A stretch of 64,000 nucleotides of DNA from Kineosporiaceae bacterium. Lineage in GTDB: Bacteria > Actinomycetota > Actinomycetes > Actinomycetales > Kineosporiaceae. Positions 18,520-26,646 of this stretch are shown here, piece after piece. The stretch covers positions 29,181 through 93,180 of the forward strand of contig JAEUJN010000029.1 of assembly GCA_016794595.1 (NCBI GenBank). The letters are read 5' to 3'. The notes under the pieces are model-generated. The model saw only the letters and a list, made by a program, of their open reading frames with translations, was not told the DNA's origin and searched no databases. Each line of letters begins with the position of its first letter. Position 1 is the first letter of the stretch. Position numbers and translations under genes: made by a program.

Positions 18520-18977
18520 TCGCCACGACGACGAACACGTCCCAGACCCCGGACGCGCTGGGCACCGCCCTGCGCGCCCGGGGACTGCGGGCCACCACCC
18601 AGCGCCGGCTGGTCGCCGACGCGGTCAGCGAACTGGTGCACGCCACCCCCGAGCAGGTGTGCGACCTGGTGCAGCGCGACGCTCCCGGGCTCAGCCTGTC
18701 GACCGTCTACCGGACCCTCGAACTGCTCGAGGCCCTCGGCGTCGTGACCCACACCCACCTCACCCACGGTGCCTCGACCTATCACGCCGGTGGTCACGGC
18801 CAGCACATCCACCTCGTCTGCCACCGGTGCGAGGCGGTGGCCGAGGCGGACACCGCGCTCGCCCTGGACTTGGCCTCGGCAGTGACGGACAGGTACGGGT
18901 TCCGCGCCGATCTGTCCCACCTGTCCCTGCACGGGCTGTGCCGCGCGTGCGCCGCCACGGAAGACGCCGATCGATGA
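18438..18977 (+). CDS. Fur-family metalloregulator
   Basis: A Fur/Zur-type repressor. The winged helix has LRATTQRRLVADAVSEL and SLSTVYRTLELLEALGVV. The metal-binding C-terminus has GGHGQHIHLVCHRCEAV and a second Cys pair, GLCRACA, forming the Cys4 structural zinc site. The closest described group seems FurB/Zur (zinc), but iron or peroxide sensing is possible. Start selection is a problem: the only in-frame ATG (18438) lies 82 bases inside the nitrobindin gene and adds a His/Gly-rich leader (MDHGHGRHGHG). The conserved domain starts about residue 40, where the only candidate is CTG at 18516. The stop overlaps the ygfZ ATG (ATGA). Confidence 0.85.
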   Translation: MDHGHGRHGHGADPSRVGSTEAGDGQLIATTTNTSQTPDALGTALRARGLRATTQRRLVADAVSELVHATPEQVCDLVQRDAPGLSLSTVYRTLELLEALGVVTHTHLTHGASTYHAGGHGQHIHLVCHRCEAVAEADTALALDLASAVTDRYGFRADLSHLSLHGLCRACAATEDADR

Positions 18978-20236
18978 TCTCCCCGCTGCTCGACCTGCCC
19001 GGTGCGGTCCCCGCACCCACCCACTCGCCCGTCGGCGCGACCACCGACAGGGCCACGGGCACGGACATGGCCACGGCCACGGACACGGACACGGCCACGG
19101 ACACGGACACGGGCACGGACACGGGCGCCATCTCTCCCGATGCCGAGGTGGCCTGGCATCACGGTGACCCGATGCGCGAGCAGCGCCTGCTGGCCTCCGG
19201 TGAGGCCGTCACCGACCTGTCGCATCGGGGCCTGCTGATCGTGACCGGCCAGGATCGCCTGCCCTGGTTGCACTCCCTGACCACCCAGCACCTGAGCGAG
19301 CTGTCGCCTGGGGTGGCCGTCGAGGCGCTCGTGCTCAGCCCGCACGGCCACGTCGAGCACTCCCTGCATCTCGTGGACGACGGCGAGCGCACCTGGATCT
19401 CGGTCGAGGCCACCTCGATGCGTCCCGCGAGCGCCCCGTCCACCGCCGAGCCGGTGGCGGACTGGTTGCGCAGCATGCGTTTTCGCAAGCGGGTTGCGGT
19501 GGAGGACGTCAGCGATCAGTGGGCGGCCCTCGGCCTGGTGATCGCGCCGGACGCCGCCCTGCCGGAGGCCCTGTCCGGCGCCCTGTCCGGCGGCGTGGCC
19601 GACGCCGGGTCCATGGTCGCGGGCGGGCCGCCGTCCTGGCAGGACCCCTGGCCGGCCATCGGGGAGGACACCGGTGTCTACACCGGTGCGGCGCCGTCCG
19701 AGCACCCGGGCTGGCAGCGTCCGTGGCGTGAGATCTGGCTCCCGCGAACGGAATTGGCGGCAACGGTGGCAGCGGCCGGCCCGGCCGGGCTGTCGGTGGC
19801 CGGGTCCTGGGCCAGTGAGGCGCTGCGGGTTGCCGCCTGGCGTCCGCGGGCCGGGTGCGAGAACGACCATCGGACTCTCCCGCACGAGGCGGACTGGCTG
19901 CGCACCGGCCTGCACCTGACCAAGGGCTGCTACCGCGGGCAGGAGACGGTCGCCCGGGTCTACCACCTGGGCAAGCCGCCACGGCGGTTGGTGATGCTGC
20001 ACCTCGACGGGTCCGAGCACGACCTCCCGGCGGCCGGCGACGCGGTGTTCGAGGTCGGTGGCGAGCGGGCGGTCGGGCACGTGACCACCGCGGTGCGTCA
20101 CCACGAACTGGGGCCGATCGCGCTGGCGATGGTCAAGCGGGCGCTCGCCGTCGAGGCCCCGTTGCGGGTGCGGGCTCCCGGGGCCAGTCCGGACGGCGGC
20201 CAGGCGGCGTCCCAGGAGGTCATCGTCGCGCCCTGA
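18974..20236 (+). CDS. ygfZ: YgfZ-like folate-binding iron-sulfur cluster assembly protein
   Basis: A 420-residue GcvT-like protein. The hallmark KGCYRGQETVAR (K-G-C-Y-x-G-Q-E) lies near residue 317, with Cys as the key residue. RGLLIVTGQDRLPWLHSLTT near residue 80 is the usual tetrahydrofolate-fold start. YgfZ proteins help repair or assemble Fe-S clusters in specific enzymes. An odd feature is a Thr-Asp repeat leader (about residues 24-50) encoded by a 6-base tandem repeat and placed before the conserved domain. The ATG overlaps the fur stop, so the two are translationally coupled. Confidence 0.87.
   Translation: MISPLLDLPGAVPAPTHSPVGATTDRATGTDMATATDTDTATDTDTGTDTGAISPDAEVAWHHGDPMREQRLLASGEAVTDLSHRGLLIVTGQDRLPWLHSLTTQHLSELSPGVAVEALVLSPHGHVEHSLHLVDDGERTWISVEATSMRPASAPSTAEPVADWLRSMRFRKRVAVEDVSDQWAALGLVIAPDAALPEALSGALSGGVADAGSMVAGGPPSWQDPWPAIGEDTGVYTGAAPSEHPGWQRPWREIWLPRTELAATVAAAGPAGLSVAGSWASEALRVAAWRPRAGCENDHRTLPHEADWLRTGLHLTKGCYRGQETVARVYHLGKPPRRLVMLHLDGSEHDLPAAGDAVFEVGGERAVGHVTTAVRHHELGPIALAMVKRALAVEAPLRVRAPGASPDGGQAASQEVIVAP
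19045..19128 (+). repeat. 6-base tandem repeat (GGACAC/GGCCAC) in ygfZ
   Basis: About 13 imperfect copies of a hexamer such as GGACAC, GGCCAC and GGGCAC encode Thr-Asp and Ala-Thr dipeptides at the N-terminus of the YgfZ-like protein. A length change of one unit stays in frame. Confidence 0.8.
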
Positions 20237-20267
20237 CCGACCCGCCGGGCACCGTAGCCTGGGTCGG

Positions 20268-21134
20268 GTGACCTCCACGACCTCATCCGCCCGGCCCTCC
20301 GGCACCCTGATCACCGTGGCACCCACCGGGGCCGAGAGCGCGAAGGCCGATGTCCCGGCCCTGCCGGTCACCCCGGAGGAGCTGGCCGCCGCGGCCGCGG
20401 GCTGCGAAGCGGCCGGCGCGGCGCTGATCCACATCCACGTGCGCGACCACGAGCACCGGCCCACGCTGGAGCTGTCCCGGGTGCGCGAGGCCGTGGCCGC
20501 CGTCCGCGAGTCGAGTTCGCTCATCGTTCAGTTGTCGACCGGTGGCAGCGTGCACGACCCGCTGGACCGCCGGCTCGCCGTTCTCGAGGCCGCCCCCGAC
20601 TCGTGTTCGCTGACCTGCGGCACGGTCAACTTCGGCGACGAGGTGTTCCTCAACCCGTGGCCGTTCATGGTCGAGCTGTACCGGGCCGCCCAGCAGGCGC
20701 GGGTGGTGCCCGAGTTCGAGCTGTTCGACCTGGGACACGTCGCCTCCCTGCGCCGGCTGATCGACACCTGCGGCCTGCCCCACGGCGGCACCGTGCACTG
20801 CGACCTGGTGCTCGGCGTCCCCGGGGCCGCCCCCGGCACCGGCGCGACCCTGGCGAGCCTGGTCGCAGCGCTGCTCGCCCAGGTGCCCGAGGTGACGTCC
20901 TGGTCGGCGACCGGGGTGGGGCGCAGCGCGCTCGCGGTGATGCCCGGTGCGCTCTCCCTGGGCGGGCACCTGCGGGTCGGCATGGAGGACACGCTCACCT
21001 TCGTCCCCGGCCGACCGGTCCGCTCGAACACCGAGTTGGTCGAGCGGGCCGCCACGTTGGCGACGCTGGTCGGGCGGCCGCCGATGACGCCGGACGACGC
21101 CCGCGCGCTGCTCGGGATCCGTCCCGGAGGCTGA
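20268..21134 (+). CDS. Beta-keto acid cleavage enzyme (BKACE, DUF849)
   Basis: A 288-residue TIM-barrel protein of the family of 3-keto-5-aminohexanoate cleavage enzyme (Kce). It has the zinc-binding HIHVRDHEHRP near residue 48, VQLSTGGSVHDP near 86, and EFELFDLGH near 150. Family members condense a beta-keto acid with acetyl-CoA to give acetoacetate and a CoA ester; the substrate varies widely and cannot be told here. No lysine-fermentation genes lie nearby, so the name Kce should not be assumed. The C-terminal GALSLGGHLRVGMEDTLTF is typical. GTG start. Confidence 0.88.
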   Translation: MTSTTSSARPSGTLITVAPTGAESAKADVPALPVTPEELAAAAAGCEAAGAALIHIHVRDHEHRPTLELSRVREAVAAVRESSSLIVQLSTGGSVHDPLDRRLAVLEAAPDSCSLTCGTVNFGDEVFLNPWPFMVELYRAAQQARVVPEFELFDLGHVASLRRLIDTCGLPHGGTVHCDLVLGVPGAAPGTGATLASLVAALLAQVPEVTSWSATGVGRSALAVMPGALSLGGHLRVGMEDTLTFVPGRPVRSNTELVERAATLATLVGRPPMTPDDARALLGIRPGG

Positions 21135-21152
21135 GCCGACGCAGGGCCGTGC

Positions 21153-21200
21153 GGGGCCGCACACGGGGCCGCACACGGGGCCGGACACGGGGCCGGACAC
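21153..21200 (+). repeat. Four tandem 12-bp repeats upstream of the XRE gene
   Basis: Four copies of GGGGCCGCACAC or GGGGCCGGACAC run head to tail (21153, 21165, 21177, 21189). They lie between the BKACE stop and the XRE regulator promoter. They do not extend a coding frame. Confidence 0.8.
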
Positions 21201-21241
21201 AGGTCGGAGCGTCGGTGTGGGCGGGATCATGCCCGGTTCGA

Positions 21242-21265
21242 CTTGCGAGTGCTAACAACTGCAAG
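21242..21265 (+). promoter_or_regulatory. Candidate promoter/operator of the XRE-hbhA unit
   Basis: An A/T-rich patch contains TAACAA (21253-21258) as a possible -10 element. It is bracketed by a CTTGC (21242-21246) / GCAAG (21261-21265) inverted repeat, a candidate operator. Initiation near 21270 would make the transcript leaderless at the ATG there. Confidence 0.35.
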
Positions 21266-21278
21266 CAATATGGATGCC

Positions 21279-21938
21279 ATGGCAAGCATCTCCGAGCGGG
21301 TCGTGGACCTCGGCGACTACCTGCGAGAGCAGCGTGAGGGCGCCAAGCTCTCCGTTCGCCAGCTGGCCACTCTGGCGGGGGTCAGCAACCCCTACCTGAG
21401 CCAGATCGAGCGCGGGCTGCGCAAGCCGTCCGCCGAGGTCCTCCAGCAGATCGCCAAGGGACTGCGGATCTCGGCCGAGGCGCTCTACGTGCGTGCCGGC
21501 ATCCTCGACAGCGAGGGCCGTCCCGACGTCGAGGCCGCGATCGCCGCCGACCCCCAGTTGACCGATCGGCAGCGTCGGGCGTTGCTGGACATCTACTCCT
21601 CGTTCGTCGCCGAGAACCACCGGTCGTCCCCCGAGCCGGCGCGACCGGCGCGCCGTCCGAGCACTCGCCGGACGGCGGCCACGGCTCTTGCGGCGCAGGC
21701 CACGGCGCCCTCGACACCGCGAAAGCCCCGCGCACGAGCGGTCAAGTCCACCACTGCCCTGGCCGATGCCGCGGCAGTGGCCGCGGTCTCGCGCCCGCCG
21801 CGGCGGCGCCGGTCCGCCACGTCCGGCGGCGCGACCCCGAGAAAGCCCCGCCAGAGCGCCACCCCGCCGGCAGGCACCCCGCAGGCCGGCACCCCCCAGA
21901 CCACATCGACCCATCACGACTCGCTCTCGGGCGAGTGA
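21279..21938 (+). CDS. XRE-family transcriptional regulator with basic tail
   Basis: About 219 residues. The helix-turn-helix domain (about 10-65) reads LREQREGAKLSVRQLATLAG then VSNPYLSQIERGLRKPSAEVL. A short helical linker DPQLTDRQRRALLDIYSSF follows. The C-terminal half is an Arg/Lys/Ala/Pro-rich disordered tail. The mycobacterial counterpart is Rv0474, adjacent to hbhA, and the same order is seen here. It probably regulates the downstream gene or itself. Starts at 21270 and 21243 are also in frame; 21279 is chosen because it begins the conserved MASISERVVDLGDYLREQR. Confidence 0.85.
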   Translation: MASISERVVDLGDYLREQREGAKLSVRQLATLAGVSNPYLSQIERGLRKPSAEVLQQIAKGLRISAEALYVRAGILDSEGRPDVEAAIAADPQLTDRQRRALLDIYSSFVAENHRSSPEPARPARRPSTRRTAATALAAQATAPSTPRKPRARAVKSTTALADAAAVAAVSRPPRRRRSATSGGATPRKPRQSATPPAGTPQAGTPQTTSTHHDSLSGE

Positions 21939-21955
21939 ACTCGAAGGAGCAGGCA

Positions 21956-22669
21956 ATGTCCGTTGCAACCGACATCCGCAAGGCCGTCACCCAGGCGTCC
22001 CCGGTGATGGCCGCCGTCGGGGTCACCGACCTCGCCGTCGCCCGCGTGCGCAAGGCCGCCGCCGAGGCCGGCCACCTGCAGGAGGGTCTCGAGACCCGGG
22101 TGACCGAGCTGCAGGTGCGGGTGGAGAAGGTCGTCGCCTCCATCGACCCCGCCTACCTGCAGAAGTTCTTCAGCAAGGCGTTCGACCTCGACACCCTGCA
22201 GTCGCAGGTCAAGGAGGTCCCCGCGTTGGCCATCACCCGTGCACTCGAGATGGCCGGCAAGGTCGAGCACCGCTATGAGGACCTCGCCGAGCGGGGCAAG
22301 CGCCTCGTCCTGCGCATCGAGGAGGCGCCCGCCACCCAGGAGTTCGTGCACCAGGGCAAGGTGACCGTGAGCCGGGGCAAGGCCATGGTGACCACCGCGA
22401 CCAAGGCGGTCGACGAGACCCTGGCCGAGGCCAAGTCGGCGCTGACCACGAGTCGCAAGGAGCTCAAGGAGGTCGCCGCGGACGTCGAGCAGGTCGTCGT
22501 CGCCGACACCGCCCGTACCCGCGCCGCGGTGAAGAAGACCGCCACCACCGCCAAGACCAAGGCCGCCACCACGCGGGCCGCCACCAAGCGCGCTGCGACC
22601 ACCGCTCGCGGTGCCGCGAGCAAGGCCGCCAAGGCCGCCGAGAAGGCCGCCGAGACCGTCGGCGACTGA
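21956..22669 (+). CDS. HbhA-like heparin-binding protein homologue
   Basis: A 237-residue mostly helical protein. The first ~150 residues form long amphipathic helices (VRKAAAEAGHLQEGLETRV and similar), like the coiled coil of mycobacterial heparin-binding haemagglutinin. The C-terminus (about 185-235) is a Lys/Ala/Thr-rich tail with KKTATTAKTKAATTRAATKR, comparable to the HbhA heparin-binding tail. It has no signal peptide. The ATG at 21956 has an AAGGAG site 9 bases upstream. The XRE regulator before it and DUF2516 after it match Rv0474-Rv0475-Rv0476. In non-pathogens the role may be DNA, lipid or surface binding; adhesion is not shown. Confidence 0.85.
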   Translation: MSVATDIRKAVTQASPVMAAVGVTDLAVARVRKAAAEAGHLQEGLETRVTELQVRVEKVVASIDPAYLQKFFSKAFDLDTLQSQVKEVPALAITRALEMAGKVEHRYEDLAERGKRLVLRIEEAPATQEFVHQGKVTVSRGKAMVTTATKAVDETLAEAKSALTTSRKELKEVAADVEQVVVADTARTRAAVKKTATTAKTKAATTRAATKRAATTARGAASKAAKAAEKAAETVGD

Positions 22670-22802
22670 CCCCGGCGAGTCGCGGCCGGCCCGCCCGGCC
22701 CGCACACGCTCGGGACCGACCAGAGCACCATCGCGACCCATCCGGCCACCCGGCCGGGTGGGTCGCGGGCGTGTGCCGACGAAGTTCCGTACCCTGGCAC
22801 GC

Positions 22803-23126
22803 ATGGGTGACTTGCAGCTGTACGTCCTGTGGGGTCTGGCCGTGGTGGCGTTCGGCGCTGAGGTCTACGCCCTCGTGGACGCCGCACGCACCCGCGCCGA
22901 TGCCTTCTCGGTGGCCGGCAAGCTCAGCAAGCCGAAGTGGCTGGCGATCCTGGGGGTGGCCACCGCCCTGGGGTTCCTCGCCCTGCCGGGCGGCTTCATG
23001 ACCATCCTCAACTTCCTGCCGATCATCGCCTTCGCCGCGTCGGCGGTGTACCTGGCCGATGTCCGTCCCGCCGTCCGGCAGCTGCGCGGGGGTGGGGGGC
23101 GTCCCGGGCCGTACGGTCCGTGGTGA
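22803..23126 (+). CDS. DUF2516 small membrane protein
   Basis: A 107-residue protein with three predicted membrane segments: YVLWGLAVVAFGAEVYALVD, WLAILGVATALGFLALPGGF and ILNFLPIIAFAASAVYLAD. It keeps the family K-P-K-W turn (SKPKWLAIL). This is the DUF2516 family, equivalent to Mtb Rv0476 downstream of hbhA. Function unknown. A Pro/Arg-rich upstream extension of the open frame is not part of the family. Confidence 0.85.
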   Translation: MGDLQLYVLWGLAVVAFGAEVYALVDAARTRADAFSVAGKLSKPKWLAILGVATALGFLALPGGFMTILNFLPIIAFAASAVYLADVRPAVRQLRGGGGRPGPYGPW

Positions 23127-23170
23127 CGTCCTCCTCGATCGGGATTCGTCTCTCTGAGTATCCGTAACGA

Positions 23171-23198
23171 CACGGTGTGGCACCGTGCGCGGTAGGCT
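23171..23198 (+). promoter_or_regulatory. Dyad and possible -10 upstream of rsiG
   Basis: A perfect 7-bp inverted repeat (CACGGTG-TGG-CACCGTG, 23171-23187) lies just before TAGGCT (23193-23198), a TANNNT-type -10 candidate. The dyad would cover the -35 region, as an operator might. The start codon is about 58 bases further on. Confidence 0.35.
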
Positions 23199-23255
23199 CG
23201 TGCGCAGGCCGCGCCGATCCAACGGGCGGGCCCACGGTCGAGGAGGAGCGCGGAG

Positions 23256-23828
23256 ATGACCGAGTACATGGTGGGCGGACGCCGCCGGATCGACCGTGTG
23301 CTGGCCCCGGACTACCTCGACGGCATCGACGGTTTCGACCTGGATGAGCTGCGTTCGCGCAAGGCCGAGGCCGAGCAGGAGGAGACCGACCTGTCCTACG
23401 CCCGCCGACTGGTGCAGGGACGTCTCGACCTGCTGCGGGCCGAGCACGAGGCGCGCGAGCGGGGCGAGGCCGGGCTGGCCGGTCGGCCCCCGGGGGAGTC
23501 GACGGACGCCGAGCTGGCCGAGCGGCTGGCGAAGGCCCTGGCCGACCCGCCCCGGCAGAGCCGGGGAATCGGGCGCCACCTGGCCGGGTTGCGTCCGAGC
23601 CGAGTGGGGGAGAACCGCCGCGAGGCCGAACGGGCGGTCGCCGACGTCGGGGGATCGGACCTGGCGCACCTCAGCGACCCCGAGTTGGCCGGGGCGATGG
23701 AACACCTGGCGGACGTCGAATCCCGGCTGAGCCGGTCCCGCCGCAAGGTGCAGAACGTGGTCGACCGGCTCACCGGCGAGATCGCCCGTCGTTACCAGGC
23801 CGGTCACGTCCCGGTCGGCCTTCCCTGA
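23256..23828 (+). CDS. rsiG: RsiG-like c-di-GMP-binding anti-sigma factor
   Basis: A 190-residue protein with two long helices. Each carries the exact signature E-x3-S-x2-R-x3-Q-x3-D: first in ETDLSYARRLVQGRLD (about residues 43-58), then in ESRLSRSRRKVQNVVD (about 152-167). In Streptomyces RsiG these two motifs form an antiparallel coiled coil that binds a partially intercalated c-di-GMP dimer and sequesters sigma WhiG. The matching spacing of both copies makes the assignment strong. WhiG/FliA-type sigma is not in the window. The loop between the helices is long, Gly/Pro-rich and Arg-rich. The ATG has a GAGGAG site. Neighbours are DUF2516 and asparaginase. Confidence 0.85.
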   Translation: MTEYMVGGRRRIDRVLAPDYLDGIDGFDLDELRSRKAEAEQEETDLSYARRLVQGRLDLLRAEHEARERGEAGLAGRPPGESTDAELAERLAKALADPPRQSRGIGRHLAGLRPSRVGENRREAERAVADVGGSDLAHLSDPELAGAMEHLADVESRLSRSRRKVQNVVDRLTGEIARRYQAGHVPVGLP

Positions 23829-23924
23829 CGCCCCGCCTCTCGTCAGCCTCCCGTCAGCGACCGCACTCGCCCTCCGGGTCGAGGTCCCGATCACCCGGCG
23901 CTCGCGACGCCCTACGCTCGCGCC

Positions 23925-24926
23925 ATGACACCCGGACCGACACCCGGACCGACACCCGCAGCGACACCACGGCACCCGGTGCCGACTCACGGACTGCTGG
24001 CTCACGTCGTCCGGTCGGGGTTCGTCGAGGGCGCCCACCACGGGACCGCAGTGGCGCTGGGCGCCGACGGCCGGGTGGTGGCCCAGGTCGGCGACCCCGA
24101 GGCGCCGATCTTCCCGCGGTCGGCGAACAAGCCGCTCCAGGCCGTGGCGATGCTGCGGGCGGGGCTCGACCTGCACGGCCGGCTGCTCGCCCTGGCCACG
24201 TCCAGCCACTCCGGGGAGCACTTCCACCGGGACGGCGTCCGCCGGATCCTGGCGTCGGTGGACCTCACCGAGCAGGCCCTGCAGACCCCTGCGGAACTGC
24301 CCGCGGGCGTGCACGAGGGCGCGCTGTGGCGACGGACCGGCCGGTCGCCCTCGGCCATCGCGCACAACTGTTCCGGCAAGCACGCCGCGATGCTGGCCAC
24401 CTGCGTGGTCAACGGCTGGTCAACGGCTGACTACCGCGACCCCGGGCACCCGCTGCAACGCCAGATCGCCGAGACCGTGGCCGAGCTGACCGGATTCCCG
24501 GTGAGCGCCACCGGGGTGGACGGGTGCGGCGCGCCCGTGCTCGCGGTCCCCCCGGTCGGCCTCGCCCGAGCGTTCGCTGCCCTGGCGACCGCGACCGGCG
24601 GGAGCGCCGAACACCAGGTGGCCCAGGCGATCCGGACCCATCCGGACTGGCTCGGGGGGACCGGGCGCAGCGTCACGAGCCTGCTCGAGGCCGTCCCCGA
24701 GGCGATCGCCAAGGACGGCGCCGAGGGCGTCTTCGCCGCCGCGCTGCCCGACGGGCGGGCGGCCGTGGTCAAGATCGCGGACGGCGCCGAGCGCGCCAGC
24801 GTGCCGGTGATCGCGGCCCTGCTGCGCCGCCTCGGGGTCGACGGCGAGGCACTGGGTGAGCTGCTCGATGTCCCCGTGATCGGGGACGGCCGCCCGGTCG
24901 GCCGGGTCGAGGTCGTCGGCATCTGA
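23925..24926 (+). CDS. Asparaginase (PF06089-type)
   Basis: A 333-residue enzyme of the thermolabile asparaginase II family. Motifs include [34 protein letters not shown] with the catalytic Ser/Lys region near residue 65, [25 protein letters not shown] and [13 protein letters not shown]. It should release ammonia from L-asparagine in the cytoplasm. A short Thr/Pro/Gly leader is encoded by a repeated ACACCCGGACCG unit. It precedes dtd by 20 bases and may be co-transcribed. Confidence 0.9.
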   Translation: MTPGPTPGPTPAATPRHPVPTHGLLAHVVRSGFVEGAHHGTAVALGADGRVVAQVGDPEAPIFPRSANKPLQAVAMLRAGLDLHGRLLALATSSHSGEHFHRDGVRRILASVDLTEQALQTPAELPAGVHEGALWRRTGRSPSAIAHNCSGKHAAMLATCVVNGWSTADYRDPGHPLQRQIAETVAELTGFPVSATGVDGCGAPVLAVPPVGLARAFAALATATGGSAEHQVAQAIRTHPDWLGGTGRSVTSLLEAVPEAIAKDGAEGVFAAALPDGRAAVVKIADGAERASVPVIAALLRRLGVDGEALGELLDVPVIGDGRPVGRVEVVGI

Positions 24927-24946
24927 GCCCGACTAGGCTCCTGGCC

Positions 24947-25372
24947 GTGCGAGCGGTGGTGCAGCGAGTCGCCCGGGCGCGGGTCAGCGTGGACGGCGAG
25001 CTGGTGGGCGAGATCGATCGGCCCGGCCTGCTGGTCCTGCTCGGGGTGACCCACTCCGACACCGCGGCCCAGGCCTCGGCCCTGGCCCGCAAGGTCGCCG
25101 GGCTGCGGATCCTGCGCCAGGAGCGCAGCGTCGTGGACTGCGCCGCCCCGGTGCTGGTGGTCAGTCAGTTCACGCTCTACGCCGACACCGGCAAGGGGCG
25201 GCGCCCGTCCTGGTCGGCGGCCGCTCCCGGTGAGGTTGCGCAACCGCTGGTCGAGCAGTTCGCCGAGGCGTTGCGGGCTCAGCAGCTCGAGGTCGCCACC
25301 GGCCGGTTCGGCGCCGACATGGCCGTCGAGCTGGTCAACGACGGCCCGGTCACCCTCATCCTGGAGGTGTGA
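24947..25372 (+). CDS. dtd: D-aminoacyl-tRNA deacylase
   Basis: A 141-residue protein of normal DTD length. It begins [20 protein letters not shown] and has the two active-site motifs: SQFTLYAD near residue 75 and NDGPVTL near the C-terminus, the latter with the Gly-Pro dipeptide that enforces chirality. It removes D-amino acids mischarged on tRNA. The GTG start is 20 bases after asparaginase, and the stop overlaps the macrodomain gene (GTGA). Confidence 0.95.
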   Translation: MRAVVQRVARARVSVDGELVGEIDRPGLLVLLGVTHSDTAAQASALARKVAGLRILRQERSVVDCAAPVLVVSQFTLYADTGKGRRPSWSAAAPGEVAQPLVEQFAEALRAQQLEVATGRFGADMAVELVNDGPVTLILEV

Positions 25373-25935
25373 GCGTGCAGATCGAGATCGTCCCCGGAGA
25401 CATCACGACCCAGCGGGTCGATGTGATCGTCAATGCGGCGAACGAGTCCCTGCTGGGCGGTGGGGGCGTGGACGGCGCGATCCATGCCGCCGCCGGACCG
25501 GCCCTGCTGGAGGAGTGTCGTGAGCTCCGCCGCACCCGCTTCCCCCGGGGGTTGCCCGTGGGCGAGGCGGTGGCCACGTCGGCCGGTGACCTGGCCGCCC
25601 GCTGGGTGGTGCACACCGTCGGTCCCAATCGGCACCGCGGTCAGGTCGATCCGGCCCTGCTGGTCTCGTGCTTCCGGACCAGCCTGGTGCGGGCCGGCGA
25701 GCTGGGGGCGGGCTCGGTGGCCTTCCCCGCGATCAGCGCGGGGGTGTTCGGGTGGGACGTCGAGCAGGTGGCCACGATCGCCGTCCGCACGGTGCACGCC
25801 GTGGACGCCGCCCAGGAGGCCACCTCGGTCGACCTGGTGCGGTTCGTGCCCTTCGGGCAGCGGGCGGCGTCCGCGTTCACCGCCGCGGTGGCCGAGTGGG
25901 GGCGAGGCATGGGTGAGCCGTGGACCTCGTCCTGA
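25369..25935 (+). CDS. Macrodomain O-acetyl-ADP-ribose deacetylase
   Basis: A 188-residue MacroD/YmdB-type protein. [19 protein letters not shown] near residue 21 is the diagnostic ADP-ribose pocket with the catalytic Asn and Asp. [12 protein letters not shown] near residue 120 is the second ligand loop. It hydrolyses O-acetyl-ADP-ribose or mono-ADP-ribose bonds. Its GTG overlaps the dtd stop and its own 3' end overlaps the phosphatase gene by 16 bases, a compact four-gene unit. Confidence 0.93.
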   Translation: MSVQIEIVPGDITTQRVDVIVNAANESLLGGGGVDGAIHAAAGPALLEECRELRRTRFPRGLPVGEAVATSAGDLAARWVVHTVGPNRHRGQVDPALLVSCFRTSLVRAGELGAGSVAFPAISAGVFGWDVEQVATIAVRTVHAVDAAQEATSVDLVRFVPFGQRAASAFTAAVAEWGRGMGEPWTSS

Positions 25936-26603
25936 TCCGGCACGGCCAGTCCGCCAACAACGCGCTCTGGCAGCGAACGGGCTCCAGCGTGGGCCGCTCG
26001 CCCGACCCGGAGCTCACCGAACTCGGCCGGATCCAGGCCCGGGCGGTGGCAGAGGCGTTGCAGCGCAAGGACTTCGACGTCACTCCCACCCACCTGTACA
26101 CCAGCCTGATGACCCGGGCCGTACAGACCGCGGCGCCGATCGCTCACGCCCTTGACCTGCCGCTGGTCGCCCACGAGGAGATCTTCGAGTTCTACGGGCC
26201 GGTCGAGATGGACCCGGACTCCTTCGAGCGAACCCCGCACCCGGGGGCGGCCCGCCAGGTACTGGCCGCCCTGAGCGACCGGTTGATGCTGCCCGAATCG
26301 GCCACGCCGGCCGGGTGGTGGAGCGGGCCGGTGGAGACCGAGCAGGGATGCGCCGAGCGCGGCCGCCGGGTGGTGGAACACCTGACGGCGCAGTTCGGGG
26401 GCACCGATGCGGTGGTGGTGCTGGTGACCCACGGAACCTTCAGCCAGTACCTGATCCGCGCCCTGCTGGGCGCGGACACGATGACCGGCTGGCTGACCAT
26501 CGAGAACACCGGGGTGTCCCGGTTCCGGCTGCTCGACGGCTTCACGCTGGCCTCCTACGTCAACCGGACCAGCCACCTGCTCCCCGAACAGCTCAGCGAG
26601 TGA
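25920..26603 (+). CDS. Histidine phosphatase family protein
   Basis: A 227-residue protein starting with the phosphohistidine motif [12 protein letters not shown]. The second catalytic half has VVVLVTHGTFSQYL near residue 165. Between them are YTSLMTRAVQTAAPIA and EEIFEFYGPVEMDP. It belongs to the phosphoglycerate-mutase-like superfamily, but the substrate is unknown. The GTG start lies within the end of the macrodomain gene. Confidence 0.87.
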   Translation: MDLVLIRHGQSANNALWQRTGSSVGRSPDPELTELGRIQARAVAEALQRKDFDVTPTHLYTSLMTRAVQTAAPIAHALDLPLVAHEEIFEFYGPVEMDPDSFERTPHPGAARQVLAALSDRLMLPESATPAGWWSGPVETEQGCAERGRRVVEHLTAQFGGTDAVVVLVTHGTFSQYLIRALLGADTMTGWLTIENTGVSRFRLLDGFTLASYVNRTSHLLPEQLSE

Positions 26604-26646
26604 GGCCACGGCGGTTCGGCAAGCGGCGACCCGAGGCCGCGACGGC

